DNA of 64,000 nucleotides from VAZQ01 sp963807865 (GCA_963807865.1 CAWEDK010000001.1:1-64000), one strand, 5' to 3'. Shown: positions 10,769-20,325, numbered from the stretch's first letter. Translations and numbers: made by a program. Notes: generated by a model not told the origin, from the sequence alone.

Positions 10769-10963
10769 GGCGGTCCTTTCGCGGAGCGGTGGGCTGGCCG
10801 ATTTCCGCGTAGACTCCCGATGTGCAGGCAAGCGATATGCCAGAGCCTGCGGCGCTTTCGCTCATGGATGCATGGCGCGCGGCCGCGGTGCGTGCGGCCT
10901 GTTGCATCGCGGCCGAAACCGCGCCAAAGCACGTCCACGACGTCGGCGGATCGGGAGCGCGGC

Positions 10964-12413
10964 ATGGCGGTGCGCAACGGACGTGAATTCATCGACGGCC
11001 TGCGCCGCAAAGCCCGCGCGAGATCTGGGTCGAGGGCCGCCGCGTCGGCGATGTCACCACCGATCCGGTGTTCGTCCGGCCGGTGCAGTCGATCGCGCGA
11101 GCTCTACGATCTGCAGGTGTCGCCCGAGCATCGCGAGGTGATGACCTACGCCTGCGAGGACACCGGCGAACTCGCCGGCAGCTCGTTCCTGACGCCCGCG
11201 CACTCACGCCGACCTGGTGAAGCGCCGCCAGACGATGAAGGTCTGGGCCGACGCGACGTTCGGCATGGTCGGCCGCTCGCCGGACTATCTCAACACCGTG
11301 CTGATGACGTTCGCCGAGGGCGCCGACTTCTTCGGCCAGCGCGGCGAGCGGTTCGCCGACAACGTGCGCAACTACTACCGCTATTGCCGCGACCGCGACC
11401 TGTTCCTGACCCACGCCATCGTCAATCCGCAGACCGACCGCTCGAAGGGCTCGCACGAGCAGGAGGGCGAGTTCGCGCATCTCGGCGTGGTCGAGGAGAC
11501 CAAGGACGGCCTGATCGTGCGCGGCGCCAAGATGCTCGCGACCCACGGCCCGACCGCGGACGAGCTGCTGGTCTATCCGCAGCCCGGCCTGCGCGACGGC
11601 GAGGAGCGCTACGTGCTGGCGTTCGGCATTCCGTGCGCGACGCCGGGCCTGCGCTTCATCTGCCGCGAGCCGTTCGACAGCGGCACACAAGTCGTGTGGG
11701 ACCATCCGCTCGGCGCGCGCTTCGAGGAGCCCGACGCGGTCTGCGTGTTCGACGACGTGCTGATCCCGTGGGAGCGGGTGTTCCTCTACGGCGACGTCAA
11801 GATGGGCAACGCGCTGTTCGCGCAGGCGAGCGTGCGCAACCACACCGGCCATCAGACCGCGATCCGCGGGCTCGCCAAGACGCAGTTCATCACCGGCGTC
11901 GCGGTGGCGATGACGCGCACGGTGAAGTCCGACGTGTTCCTGCACGTGCAGGAGCAGCTCGGCGAACTGCTCGGCTATCTCGAACTGATCGAGGCCGGCA
12001 TTCTGATGGCCGAGCAGAAGGCCGAGCCGACCGGGCGCGGCGCGATCCGCCCGGCCTACGCGCCGCTGCAGGCGCTGCGCTATCATCTGCCGAAGTGGTA
12101 CGAGCGCATGGTGCAGGTGACGCAGGTGCTGGGCGCCGGCGGCCTGCTGCTCAGCCCGACGGAAGCCGACATGCGCTCCGAGATCGGGCCCGACATCGCG
12201 CGCTATTATCGCGGCGCCGGCGTCGATGCCGAGCGGCGCATCCGCATGTTCAAGCTCGCCTGGGACGCGACCGGCACGCAGTTCGGCCAGCGCATGCTGC
12301 AGTACGAGCGCTACTACGCGGGCGATCCGGTGCGCGTCGGCGCGGCGTACTATCTCGGCTACGACGTCGCGCCGCTGCTCGCGCAGGTCGAGCGCGCGTT
12401 GAAGCTGGATTGA
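10964..12413 (+). CDS. 4-hydroxyphenylacetate 3-monooxygenase (HpaB)-family oxygenase (frameshifted N-terminus)
   Basis: FADH2-dependent oxygenase component that ortho-hydroxylates phenols. It requires a separate flavin reductase (HpaC), which is not in the window. ATG 10964 starts MAVRNGREFIDGL. Indels near 11010, 11100 and 11205 break the first ~85 residues; from 11217 on the frame is open. Recognisable blocks are TFGMVGRSPDYLN, FRDRDLFLTHAIVNPQTDRS-like (here YCRDRDLFLTHAIVNPQ), HLGVVEETKDGLIVRGAKML, FDDVLIPWERVFLYGD, NHTGHQTAIRGLAK and SEIGPDIARYYRGAG, ending at KLD. The length of ~480 aa is typical. The substrate may be 4-hydroxyphenylacetate or another phenol; paralogs vary. Confidence 0.85.
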
Positions 12414-12429
12414 GCGGAGCAACCTCTCT

Positions 12430-12515
12430 CCGCTTTTGCCCGCGCAAGCGGAGCATCCAGAATTCGTCGCTGCACAAGCAAGGAGCTGGGTCCCCGCTTT
12501 CGCGGGGACGAGCGG
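12430..12515. repeat. intergenic repeat family B, copy 1
   Basis: Two short GC-rich hairpins separated by ~35 bases: CCGC..GCAAGCGGAGCATCCAG and GGGTCCCCGCTTTCGCGGGGACGA. The same architecture occurs at 38351-38422 and 39401-39484 in this window. This copy sits between the convergent ends of the HpaB-like gene (12413) and the GlcG-like gene (12551) and may also terminate transcription in both directions. Confidence 0.65.
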
Positions 12516-12550
12516 CGGGAGAGCGTAGTGCCAGACTCGAACTGCGCAGA

Positions 12551-12975
12551 TCAGAACGTCTTGGCGCCCGGCAAGGCGGCGAGCGCCGCATTGGCGACCT
12601 GGCGGTCCTGCTCGCCGGTGCCGGAGCCGACGCCGATGCCGCCGATGACGTGGCCGTCGACGATCACCGGCAGTCCGCCCGGCAGGTTGATGCGTTTGCC
12701 TTGCGTGGCGATGGCGAGCTTGATGTCGATGCCGGCCTCGATGTCGCCGGTCGGGATGCCGTAGGACGCCGCCGTCATCGCCTTCATCAGCGCGGTGTCG
12801 ACCGACAGCGCGAACGCGCCGTCCATGCGGCAGAAGGCCAGGAGGTGTCCGCCGGCGTCGACCACGGCGATGCACTGCGGCACCTTCATCTCCCTGGCCT
12901 TGGCGATGGCGGCCTGGAGGAGCCGCATGCGCGCCGTCCGAGCGTGAGTTTCAGCGAAGCAACCGTATCGGCCAT
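12551..12975 (-). CDS. GlcG/HbpS-family (DUF336) heme-degrading-domain protein (one frameshift)
   Basis: About 141 residues. ATG 12975 gives MADTVASLKLTL, then a single indel near 12935 shifts the frame to RLLQAAIAKAREM. The remainder is intact: PQCIAVVDAGGHLLAF, MKAMTAASYGIPT, RINLPGGLPVIVDGHVIGGIGVGSGTGEQD. These are the signature blocks of the GlcG/HbpS fold, whose biochemical role is unclear; some members bind heme or cobalamin. It starts 6 bases after the stop of the FAD monooxygenase, so the two are surely one transcript. GlcG-like genes are common in aromatic-catabolic operons. Confidence 0.85.
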
Positions 12976-12980
12976 CAATC

Positions 12981-14227
12981 TTACCCCTGTGAACGTCCGA
13001 CTTGTTGAACATGATAGCCGGCGACCTTCTGGTAGCGCTCGAAGATCGCCCGCAATTCGTCCTGGCTGATAATATCCTCAAGCCGCTCGAAGCGCCGGCC
13101 GCCGGTGCGCTGCTCGACGGTGTCGACGATGACGTTCGGCGGCGCGGTGCGGTTCTGCAGCACGATCCGGCTGGTGGCGGGCAGCCGCGCCGCCTCGTAG
13201 GCTTTGAGCGCAGCCTGCGGCTCGCTTTCGCTCTTGAGCAGGCGCGCCAGCGTGGCGGCGTCGATGATCGCCTGCGCGCCGCCGTTGCCGCCCTGCGGAT
13301 ACATCGGGTGCGCGGCGTCGCCGAGCAGCGTCACGCGGCCGAAGGTCCAGCGGTCGAGCGGATCGCGATCGACCATCGGATAGGACAGGACGGCGTCGGC
13401 GTTGCGCATCATCGCCGGCACGTCGAGCCAGTCGAACACCCAGTCCTGGTAGACCGGCAGGAAATCCTCGAGCCGCCGGGCTTGTTCCAGTCGACCGGCA
13501 CGGCGACGTCGCGCTCGATCTCCACGACCCAGTTGACGAGCTGGTTGCCGGCCGCGTCGATGTTGTTGCGGATCGGATAGATGATCAGCGTCGAGTGCCG
13601 CGCGCCGATGCGCGCGATGCTGCGCCCGGTGAGGTACGGCGCCATCCGGGTGACGCCGCGCCACAGATTGGTGCCGCGGTAGATGAACGGGCCTTCGTCC
13701 GGATAGAACTGCGCGCGCACGACCGAATGAACGCCGTCGCAGGCGATCAGCACGTCGCCGGGCTGCGGCGGCAGCGCCGCGCCGTCGGGCGCGGCGAAGC
13801 GCGCGGTGACGCCGCGCGTCGTCCTGCTCCACGCCGATGCAGCGATGGCCGGTGATGAAGCTCTCGCGCGCCGAGGCCGCTCGATCATCGCGTCAAGCAG
13901 CACCTGGTGCAGATCGGCGCGGTGGATCGAGAAGTGCGGCCACTGGTGGCCGGCGGCCATGCCCCACGGCTCGCGATAGACCAGCTGGCCGTGGCGGGTG
14001 AAGAACGCGTAGTCCTGCGGCTGGCAGGACACCGCGGTGAGCGCATCCTGCAGCCCCAGCGCGCTCAGCTCCTTGATGGCGTGCGGGCCGAGATTGATGC
14101 CGACGCCGAGCGGGTGGATTTCGGGCGCCGCCTCGAAGATCCGGATGCGGCGGGCGGCGCCGGCGGCGTGCAGGGCGAGCGCCAGCGTCAACCCGCCGAT
14201 GCCGCCGCCGATGATGATGACGTCCAT
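12981..14227 (-). CDS. FAD-dependent aromatic monooxygenase (frameshifted)
   Basis: Class A flavoprotein hydroxylase of about 415 aa, cytoplasmic, using NAD(P)H and O2 to hydroxylate a phenolic or aromatic acid. ATG 14227 opens the Rossmann dinucleotide fold MDVIIIGGGIGGLTLALAL. The DG motif appears as CDGVHSVVRAQF and the GD motif, which contacts the FAD ribose, as VTLLGDAAHPMYPQGGNGGAQ. The C-terminal helix VQQVGRSQG ends at 12981. Indels near 13880, 13820 and 13490 break the frame. The GD block and overall pattern resemble 3-hydroxybenzoate 6-hydroxylase and salicylate hydroxylase relatives, but the substrate is not readable. It is followed within 6 bases by the GlcG-like gene. Confidence 0.85.
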
Positions 14228-14362
14228 GAGAACTCGCGCTTTCGGCGGCTAACTTGGCAGGGCGTCGTGGCGCTGGCAATGCGGAGCGCAAAGTGATTGA
14301 GACGCGCCGCGCAATCGTCGATAGTCCGGCGCCAGTCACGCCAAGCCGGGGAGGGACCCACG

Positions 14363-15147
14363 ATGCTGTCCGATGCCGATCGCAAGAAAGCCGCCGATAT
14401 CCTGATGGCCGCCGAGAAGGAGCCGCAAACAGGCGGTCCAGCTTTCCACCACCTGGCCCAATATCCAGATCGAGGACAGCTACGCGATTTCAACCGAGGT
14501 GGCGAACCGCAAGATCGCGGCCGGCGCCAAGCTGATCGGCCACAAGGTCGGGCTCACCTCCAAGGCGATGCAGCGCTCCTCGATGATCGACGAGCCGGAC
14601 TACGGCCATCTGCTCGACGATATGATGATTGCCGATGGCGCCAAGATTCCGCACGCCAATTTCTGCCGGCCGCGGGTCGAGATCGAGCTCGCTTTCGTGC
14701 TCGGTACGCGAACTCAAGGGGCCGGGCGTCGGACTGACCGACGTGCTGCGCGCCACCGAATACGTCGTGCCGGCGATCGAGATCGTCGATGCGCGCCTGC
14801 AGGACCAGCGCAAGATCTTCGACACCGTGGCGGACAACGGCGCCGCCGCCGGCATCGTGGTCGGCGGCCGCCCGGTCGGACCGATGGACGTCGACCTGCG
14901 CTGGGTCGGCGGCATCATGTACAAGAATTCCGAGATCGAGGAGACCGGCGTTGCAGCCGGCGTACTCGGCCACCCGGCGCTCGGCGTCGCCTGGCTCGCC
15001 AACAAGCTCGGCTCGCACGGCGTGGCGCTGGAGCCCGGGCATCTCGTGCTGGCCGGCTCGTTCACCCGCGTGGTGTTCGCCGGCAAGGGCGACACGCTGC
15101 ACGCCGACTTCGGCGAGCTCGGTGGCATCGCGGTGCAGTTCGTGTAG
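14363..15147 (+). CDS. 2-oxo-hepta-3-ene-1,7-dioate hydratase-like (HpaH/MhpD family), frameshifted
   Basis: Mg2+-dependent hydratase of the fumarylacetoacetase-like fold that adds water to 2-oxo-enoates released by meta ring cleavage. ATG 14363 follows GGGGAGGGACC. MLSDADRKKAADILMAAEKE is broken by an indel near 14435 and continues VQLSTTWPNIQIEDSYAIS, KLIGHKVGLTSKAMQ, EPDYGHLLDDMM and PRVEIELAFVLG. A second indel near 14705 is followed by VLRATEYVVPAIEIVDAR and LAGSFTRVVFAGKGDTLHADF. The N-terminus closely follows HpaH of homoprotocatechuate degradation. It is divergent from the FAD monooxygenase. No ring-cleavage enzyme is next to it; the nearest is at 50.2 kb. Confidence 0.85.
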
Positions 15148-15333
15148 AGCTGTGTGTCCCGCGACAGCGGTGCTGTCGTCGCAGCCACTCGCGGGAGCGG
15201 TGCACCGCTGATCCGGGACCGTGCCAAAGGCGGTATTCGTTACGATCCCGGGTCTGCAGTCCGCACCGCTGCGCGCTGCGCACGCGCCCGGGATGCACGC
15301 GCGAAATGGGCTGTGCCGGAGGCGCTCAGCCGC

Positions 15334-16191
15334 TCACTTGCCGTCGGTCGGCCGCAGCCAGCGCATCGACTGCACCTTCTTCATCATCTCGAGATCGACG
15401 TAGGGCAGGATGGTCTTGGTGAACGCGAGCTTGACCTGCTCGTATTCCTTCTTGCAGTTCTCGGCGCGCGACTTGGGCAACAGGCCCTTCTCGATATAGT
15501 CCTTGAAGGTCTCGGGGTCGCCGCCGTAGGCGATGCAGGTGTAGTTGTAGATGCGCTGTTCGGCGGTCGAATGAACGTCGGAAAAGTCCGGTTTGCGATC
15601 ACTGCTCGCCAGCGTCGCCCAGGTGAACGCGGTGCCGTTGATGGTGGCGCGTGCGACGTCCTTGCCGAATTGCAGCATGATGAAGCCCGCGAGCTGGTCG
15701 GCGGCGTCCTCTTCCTTGCCGAGTACCGGAATTTGCAGAATGTCGAACAGCGCGTGGCCGATTTCATGCAGAATGACGCTGACGGTCGAGCCGACGATCG
15801 CGTCCGCCCGTGAGATCACGCCCAGCACCGGCGCCGTCGTTCTCGGTGCGCGCTTTTCCATGAAGTCCACCCACTCGTAGCAGATGCGAATGCGCAGGCC
15901 CAACGGGTCATAGTCGGCATTGACGATGCCGCACTCGGCGAACGTGAGCCGCAGCGTCATCGGCAGTTTCAGGGGTGACAGGAACTGGGCGAGTTCTTCG
16001 AGCACCTGGCGCTTCTTCAGCCGCTGGTGCAGGTCTTGAAACTCGTCGCTGCGCGGCTCGACGTAGTCGGTGGTCAGCCGCGGATTGCGCAATTCCGGCA
16101 CGGCCGGCGACTGTGCGGCGGCCGGCGCTGCCAGGAACACGGGCGACATGAGTGTCAGTGCCAGCGCGAGCGCGGGAACGGTGCGGGTCAT
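15334..16191 (-). CDS. DUF4344-type putative metallopeptidase, exported
   Basis: Intact, 285 aa from ATG 16191 (GAGGATC upstream). Signal peptide TRTVPALALALTLMSPVFL with cleavage near AAAQS. The centre carries VSVILHEIGHALFDIL, an HExxH zinc-protease motif, followed by a conserved GKEEDAADQLAGFIML segment whose acidic residue may be the third ligand, as in related DUF4344 proteins. Near the C-terminus, YGGDPETF and CKKEYEQVK follow the family pattern. The protein is probably periplasmic; substrates are unknown. A paralog follows 62 bases upstream on the same strand (16253-17093), suggesting tandem duplication. Confidence 0.85.
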   Translation of the reverse strand: MTRTVPALALALTLMSPVFLAAPAAAQSPAVPELRNPRLTTDYVEPRSDEFQDLHQRLKKRQVLEELAQFLSPLKLPMTLRLTFAECGIVNADYDPLGLRIRICYEWVDFMEKRAPRTTAPVLGVISRADAIVGSTVSVILHEIGHALFDILQIPVLGKEEDAADQLAGFIMLQFGKDVARATINGTAFTWATLASSDRKPDFSDVHSTAEQRIYNYTCIAYGGDPETFKDYIEKGLLPKSRAENCKKEYEQVKLAFTKTILPYVDLEMMKKVQSMRWLRPTDGK

Positions 16192-16252
16192 CGGTTGATC
16201 CTCAATCCGTGAGCTTGCGGCGAAGCGACGTTCGGGCAATGGGGTGCGCCGG

Positions 16253-17093
16253 TCATTTCAGCCACTCGGCGGCCTGGACTTTTTTCAGAAGGTCCGGATC
16301 GATGTGCGGCGCGATCGTCTTGTTGAACGACGACTTCAACTGCTCGTATTCGTATTCGCACGTCTCGGCGCGCCCCGGCGGCAGATACACGGTCGGGCCC
16401 GCGGACTTCGGCGATAGGAAGCCGAACGTCTTGGCGTCGCTGCCGTAAGCGACGCACAGGATGTTGTAGAACCGCGCCGCCGCCGCCGAACGTACGTCGG
16501 AGAAGTTGACGCGCGTACTGGTCGACTGGTTGAGGAACCAGGCGACGCCGGTAATGGTCCGCCACGCCACCTCCTTGCCGAACTGCAGCATGATGAAGGC
16601 GGAGACCTTGTCGGCGGCGTCGCTCTCGCGTCCCCACACCGGCACTTGCAGAACGTCGAAGGCCGCATGTGCGACCTCATGCAGGACCGTCAGCACGACG
16701 GCGCCAACCAGTGCGTCGTCCCGCGTCGTGATCCACGATGAGCCCATGAACACAGCGCCGCCGGGGGCGAGCCGCTCGATGTCCTCGATGTACTCGTAAC
16801 AGATGCGCACCGGCTGGCCCGGCCGGTACGGCACGAACGGCGCGCCGCATTGCTCGATCGAGACCTTGAGCGTCACGGGCAGCCGCAACGGTGCGAGAAA
16901 CTGTTGAAGCTGCTCGAGCACGCGGCGCTGCTTCAGCCGCTCATAGATCGGGCGAAAATCCGAATCCTTCGGTTCGACGTAGCTGGTCTCGACGCGCGAG
17001 TTCTGCAGCGGCGGAGTTGGGTTGTGCGAGCGCGGGCGCGGCGAACAACATCGCGGCCGACACCATGACGGCGGCGCTGGCGGTGCACTTCAT
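16253..17093 (-). CDS. second DUF4344-type putative metallopeptidase (one frameshift)
   Basis: Paralog of the downstream gene with the same layout: signal peptide from ATG 17093 (MKCTASAAVMVSAAMLFAAP, ALAQ cleavage), an indel near 17005, then SYVEPKDSDFRPIYERLKQR, VLTVLHEVAHAAFDVLQVPV (HExxH), GRESDAADKVSAFIML, YGSDAKTF and CEYEYEQLK. It contains two Cys (CGAP and ICYEY) also present in the neighbour. About 279 aa. The 62-base spacing implies one transcript with 15334-16191. Confidence 0.82.
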
Positions 17094-17274
17094 CGGCGGG
17101 ACCTTTTGTGTCGCATAGTGTGTCGCATTGGGGGATCGCAGGGACGAACGGCGACACGGACGCGCGTGACTTGCACGATGCGCGTCCGCCCGGCGATCGA
17201 TGTCTACTTGAAGCCCCGCGGCCGCGCCAGTGCGGCGGATTTCGCTCGGAACCAGGAACCGCGAGCGACCGTGC

Positions 17275-17637
17275 TTACGACCCGGTCAGGGTGTCCGGCC
17301 CGATCTCGGGATCGTAGTGCTCATCGCGCACCCGCAGGTGATCGCGGCGATAGCGGAACAGATGCAGCATCAGCCAGATCGTTTGCGCGCCAATCGCGAT
17401 GAGGGCTGCGGGCATTTCAAGGTTGCTGCGGCCGCTTGCCGACAGCAGCGCAAAGCCGACGATCCACAGCAGCACGAGGCTGACGATGTTCGAGCCGATG
17501 ATGATCAGCAGGCTCCGCTGGCCGACCAGCATGCGGCGCTGCACGTTGAACTGCGCCAGCAGAAACGTCGTGCAGAGATACGCGAACAGAACCGCGAACA
17601 CTGCGCTTGCCATTAGCACGCCGATTAAGCCAAACAC
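17275..17637 (-). CDS. small integral membrane protein, 120 aa, unknown
   Basis: ATG 17637. Three hydrophobic segments: residues ~4-26 (LIGVLMASAVFAVLFAYLC), ~42-65 (SLLIIIGSNIVSLVLLWIVG) and ~75-95 (MPAALIAIGAQTIWLMLHLF). The C-terminus is charged and cytoplasmic-looking (RYRRDHLRVRDEHYDPE). No known family is recognised. Stand-alone gene between the twin peptidases and the third Bug gene. Confidence 0.65.
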   Translation of the reverse strand: MFGLIGVLMASAVFAVLFAYLCTTFLLAQFNVQRRMLVGQRSLLIIIGSNIVSLVLLWIVGFALLSASGRSNLEMPAALIAIGAQTIWLMLHLFRYRRDHLRVRDEHYDPEIGPDTLTGS

Positions 17638-17859
17638 GACACGCCCCTTGTCTTTGGCATCGAACTGAGCTGCCGGTAGACTATCGGGTTCTGGAGCAAA
17701 TCAGAACATTTCCGGGGCGCGTTGCCCAACTCTTCCTTGACCTGTTGCTTCGGTGCAACGGCGCGACTCGGCGACGCAATTCCGCGATCGTGGGTCCTAG
17801 CCTATACTGCCGATCCAATGAGATTTCAGCCGGGACGCCGGGAAAGGGACAGCGAACCC

Positions 17860-18834
17860 ATGCGCACCAAATTGCTGGCGATCGCGGCCGGTATGGTCGT
17901 ACTGCTTGGAATCGGCGAGGGCGCGCGCTCCGCCGAATATCCCACCCGGCCGGTCAGTCTGGTGCTGGCATTCCCGCCGGGCGGCGCGAGCGACGTGCTC
18001 GCGCGCATCCTCGGACGGAAGCTCGAACAGGTTCTGGGTCAGTCGTTCGTGATCGAGAACCGGCCGGGCGCCGGCGGCAACATCGCGGCCGAGATGGTGG
18101 CGCACGCTCCGGCGGACGGTCACACGCTGTTGCTGGGCAATAACAGCATCCTCGCCACCAACGCGGCGCTCTACCAGAAGATCAACTTCGACCCGGTCAA
18201 GGATTTCGTACCGATCGGGCTGGTCGGCTCACAGGCCAACATCCTGGTCTTGAATCCGGCGGTGCCGGCGCGCTCGCTGGCGGAACTGATCGCGCTCGCC
18301 AAGGCGAATCCGGGCAAGCTCAACTACGCCTCGTCCGGGCATGGCCTGGCGGCTCATCTCGCCGGCGAACTGTTCAAGGCCGAAGCCAAGGTCAACCTGG
18401 TGCACGTGCCCTACAAGGGCGCGGCGCCGGCGCTGCAGGATGTGATTGCGGGCCACGTGCAGATGATGTTCGCCACCGCCTCGTCGGTGGTGAGCCACAT
18501 CCAGGACGGCAAGGTGAGGGCGCTCGCGGTCACCACGCTCAAGCGCACCGCGCTGCTGCCCGAACTGCCGACCGTCGACGAACTCGGCCTCAAGGGGTTC
18601 GACGCCACGACCTGGCACGGCTTCGTCGCGCCGGCGAAGACTTCGCCCGAGATTGTGAAGGCGCTCAACCGCGCGCTGGCGGAGACGCTGGCGGACCCGG
18701 GGATCAAGAAGTCGCTGGACGGCCTCGGCGTCGACATCGCCGGCGGCTCGCCGGACGATTTCGCCGCCTACATCAGGTCCGAGATCCCGAAATGGACCGC
18801 GATCGTGAAGGCGTCCGGCGCCAAGCTGGACTGA
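17860..18834 (+). CDS. Bug-family substrate-binding protein
   Basis: Intact third Bug receptor, 324 aa, from ATG 17860 (MRTKLLAIAAGMVVLLGIGE; cleavage near ARSAE). Family blocks include AEYPTRPVSLVLAFPPGGAS, DVLARILGRKLEQVLGQSFV, IENRPGAGGNIAAE and INFDPVKDFVPIG. The C-terminus KWTAIVKASGAKLD is standard. The longer upstream ORF (from 17722) has no signal peptide in place, so 17860 is preferred. It is an orphan, with a fourth Bug gene (19109-20077) facing it beyond a tiny membrane-protein gene. Confidence 0.92.
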   Translation: MRTKLLAIAAGMVVLLGIGEGARSAEYPTRPVSLVLAFPPGGASDVLARILGRKLEQVLGQSFVIENRPGAGGNIAAEMVAHAPADGHTLLLGNNSILATNAALYQKINFDPVKDFVPIGLVGSQANILVLNPAVPARSLAELIALAKANPGKLNYASSGHGLAAHLAGELFKAEAKVNLVHVPYKGAAPALQDVIAGHVQMMFATASSVVSHIQDGKVRALAVTTLKRTALLPELPTVDELGLKGFDATTWHGFVAPAKTSPEIVKALNRALAETLADPGIKKSLDGLGVDIAGGSPDDFAAYIRSEIPKWTAIVKASGAKLD

Positions 18835-18854
18835 GCCGGGCCGAAGCCCGGCTC
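18833..18854 (+). terminator. stem-loop at the stop of the third Bug gene
   Basis: Perfect 9-bp stem GAGCCGGGC/GCCCGGCTC with the stable tetraloop CGAA, beginning inside the TGA stop codon. No T tract follows, so it may be a weak or bidirectional terminator between the convergent genes ending at 18834 and 18870. Confidence 0.5.
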
Positions 18855-18869
18855 GAAGTCCGGGATGCG

Positions 18870-18959
18870 TCAGAACGCAAAGGCGTTCAGGACCAGGCAG
18901 GCGGTGAACAGGACGCCGAGCGCAAATCCGAACAGCCGAGCGGTACGTTGGTCTTCCAT
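18870..18959 (-). CDS. 29-residue single-span membrane peptide
   Basis: A very short ORF, ATG 18959 to TGA 18870-18872, with a purine-rich TAGGGG 12 bases upstream of the start. The product begins MEDQRTARLFGFALG and continues with a hydrophobic segment (VLFTACLVLNAFAF) long enough to cross a membrane once. The charged N-terminal end should stay cytoplasmic. I recall near-identical 25-35 aa predicted peptides in other Rhizobiales but cannot verify this here. It lies convergent with the third Bug gene. It could be a chance ORF; the clean hydrophobic design argues for a real small protein. Confidence 0.5.
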   Translation of the reverse strand: MEDQRTARLFGFALGVLFTACLVLNAFAF

Positions 18960-19108
18960 GATGAATGCCCCTATCCGACATTGTTTAGTCGGGGGGGATT
19001 GCCGAAGGTTCAATCTGTCTCCGCCGGACTCGCTTGCGTACTAAACAAGCGGTGAAGGCGTGGCAATTCGGCCACTACCGTGCGGCCGATCGGGCTCGGC
19101 GCAATTGC

Positions 19109-20077
19109 TCAGTCGCCCTTCACGCCCGATGTCCTGGCGACGTCCAGCCACTTCGGCGACTCGGCGGTGACGAACGGGGCGACCGCGGCGGCGCTCATCG
19201 TCATCGGCTCGAAGCCGGCCCGCTTCATGCCGGCGGCCACCTCGGGTAGCTTCAGGGCGTCGGCGACCGAGGCGTTGAGCCTTTCGACGATCGGGGCGGG
19301 GGTGCGCGGCGGCGCCCAGGCGCCCATCCAGAACCGGATGGTGAGCTGCGGGAATCCGCTTTCCGCCATGGTCGGCACATCCGGCAGGTCCGGATTGCGG
19401 GTGTCGCCGGTGACGGCGAGCGCGCGAAGCTTGCCCTGACGGATCAGCGCCAGCAGCGTCGCGGTGGTGCCGAAATTCATCTGGATGTGGCCGCCCAGCA
19501 TGTCGGCGACCGCCTGCGCACCGCCCTTGTAGGGGATGCTGGCGATGTTCACCTTCGCGATGGCTTTGAGCGTCTCTCCGAGCATGTGCGGGATGGTGCC
19601 CTGGCCAAAGCCGAAATTGACTTTGCCGGGATTGGCGCGGGCATAGGCGACCAACTCCTGCACCGATTTCGCCGGCACCGCCGGCGCGACCACCAGCACA
19701 AAGGAGCCGGCGCCGGCGGTCGCGACCGGCGCGAGGTCGGTCACCGGGTCGAAGCCGACGTTGTCGTAGAGCGCCGGCGTCATCAGGTGCTTGCCGCCTT
19801 CGGTGAACAGCAGCGTGTAGCCGTCCGGCTCGGCGGTGATGACCGCGCGCGTGCCGATGGTGCCGCCGCCGCCGGGCCGCGGCTCGACCAGCACCTGCTG
19901 TCCGAGGCTCGGCCCCATGCCCTGCGCCACCAGCCGCGCCATCACGTCGGTCGGCGAGCCGGCGGTAGTCGGCACGATCATGCGGATCGGTCTTGACGGG
20001 TAGGTCTGCGCCGCGGCGCTCGCGGCGAACATCGCAGCGGCCGCGAATGCGAGGCCGGTCAATCGGATCGGACGCAT
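19109..20077 (-). CDS. Bug-family substrate-binding protein
   Basis: Intact fourth Bug receptor, 322 aa. ATG 20077 with GGGAGTGAGGAG upstream. Signal peptide RLTGLAFAAAAMFAASAAAQ. Blocks: TYPSRPIRMIVPTTAGSPTD, VMARLVAQGMGPSLGQQVLV, EPRPGGGGTIGTRA (Glu-Pro-Arg where most paralogs have ENRPGAGG) and VGFDPVTDLAPVATAG. The altered loop may change ligand choice. No partner membrane proteins nearby. Confidence 0.92.
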   Translation of the reverse strand: MRPIRLTGLAFAAAAMFAASAAAQTYPSRPIRMIVPTTAGSPTDVMARLVAQGMGPSLGQQVLVEPRPGGGGTIGTRAVITAEPDGYTLLFTEGGKHLMTPALYDNVGFDPVTDLAPVATAGAGSFVLVVAPAVPAKSVQELVAYARANPGKVNFGFGQGTIPHMLGETLKAIAKVNIASIPYKGGAQAVADMLGGHIQMNFGTTATLLALIRQGKLRALAVTGDTRNPDLPDVPTMAESGFPQLTIRFWMGAWAPPRTPAPIVERLNASVADALKLPEVAAGMKRAGFEPMTMSAAAVAPFVTAESPKWLDVARTSGVKGD

Positions 20078-20298
20078 CTCCTCACTCCCTAGAGTTTGGC
20101 GTGTCTTGTTGTTGCTTAGCCAATCACTCTGCTCTCAATTGATCATAACGGTTTTTGGAATGGGGCACAGGCGCGCCGCGCGCTTCCCTCTCCCGCTCTG
20201 CGGGGCGAGGGCACATGCCCGCGATGCAGTCCTTGATCACGCGCTGCATCGGAGCGGGGGGAGAAGGTCCGCGGTGCATCCTGTGCCTGCCAAAACGC

Positions 20299-20325
20299 CA
20301 GTGCCCGGCGCGAGGCCGGGCACTG
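20299..20325 (-). terminator. intrinsic terminator of hpnH
   Basis: Perfect 11-bp stem (CAGTGCCCGGC with GCCGGGCACTG) and a 5-base loop, 35 bases past the hpnH stop. On the minus strand it is followed by GCGTTTTGG, so it has the stem plus T-run form of a rho-independent terminator. The rest of the 282-base gap 20078-20359 holds a degenerate GC-rich repeat and no gene. Confidence 0.65.

Noticed and set aside
10989..12875. 628-aa minus ORF
   Set aside because: Antisense to the HpaB-like gene; only its last part overlaps the real GlcG-like gene, in the wrong frame.
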